6,548 bases of DNA from Thermoflexus hugenholtzii JAD2. Lineage in GTDB: Bacteria > Chloroflexota > Dehalococcoidia > SHYB01. The translations under genes and the position numbers were made by a program. The DNA lies in contig CAMAVV010000094.1 of NCBI GenBank assembly GCA_945861815.1, positions 1 through 6,548 on the forward strand, in the 5' to 3' direction. Under the pieces are notes generated by a model. It had not been told where the DNA came from and searched no databases. It saw only the letters and a program-made list of their open reading frames with translations. Below are positions 6,510-6,548 of the stretch, in pieces (the stretch's first letter is position 1; every line of letters begins with the position of its first letter).

Positions 6510-6548
6510 CTACTTCTTCCCCACCCACATCTGATAGGCCTCCCGCTT
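6510..6548 (-). CDS. Possible 3' end of a convergent gene (partial, unidentified)
   Basis: Read on the minus strand from the window edge, the last 39 bases give KREAYQMWVGKK and then TAG (plus-strand 6510-6512). The composition, a charged and aromatic C-terminal tail, is plausible for a real protein. A two-way terminator between it and rpoD would be expected for convergent genes. Twelve residues are too few to identify a family, and chance openness over 39 bases is quite likely. Confidence 0.35.
   Translation of the reverse strand, partial: KREAYQMWVGKK

Overview
The window is about 60% GC and carries four plus-strand housekeeping genes in a row, followed by a strong terminator and probably the 3' tip of a convergent gene. 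The proteins point to a Chloroflexota-like bacterium, perhaps Dehalococcoidia. The grounds are the CFGAC form of the primase zinc finger, the DPDAAGDEAT form of its TOPRIM motif, and the order ppsA-dgt-dnaG-rpoD. The taxon is an inference from remembered family patterns, not from a search.

Layout: (1) 2-1075, the C-terminal part of phosphoenolpyruvate synthase (ppsA), entering from the left edge at the phosphohistidine motif. (2) 1143-2240, a complete HD-domain dGTP triphosphohydrolase-like protein (dgt). (3) 2312-4135, complete DNA primase (dnaG), whose start has no Shine-Dalgarno and may be leaderless. (4) 4171-6387, the primary sigma factor (rpoD/sigA), 35 nt after dnaG. Its N-terminus is a roughly 254-residue Lys/Ala/Pro-rich tail containing 16-residue tandem repeats, followed by an acidic segment and then ordinary sigma-70 regions 1.2 to 4.2. 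(5) A perfect 14-bp-stem terminator at 6408-6440. (6) A short stretch with an imperfect inverted repeat and a possible minus-strand gene end at 6510-6548.

The dnaG-rpoD pair recalls the classical macromolecular synthesis operon (replication priming plus housekeeping transcription). dgt, which controls dNTP pools, is a sensible upstream neighbour. ppsA belongs to central carbon metabolism and may only be adjacent.

I see no mobile element, CRISPR array, RNA gene, defence system or novel multi-gene system. The most unusual item is the histone-H1-like tail on the sigma factor. The other findings are modest regulatory or evolutionary points.
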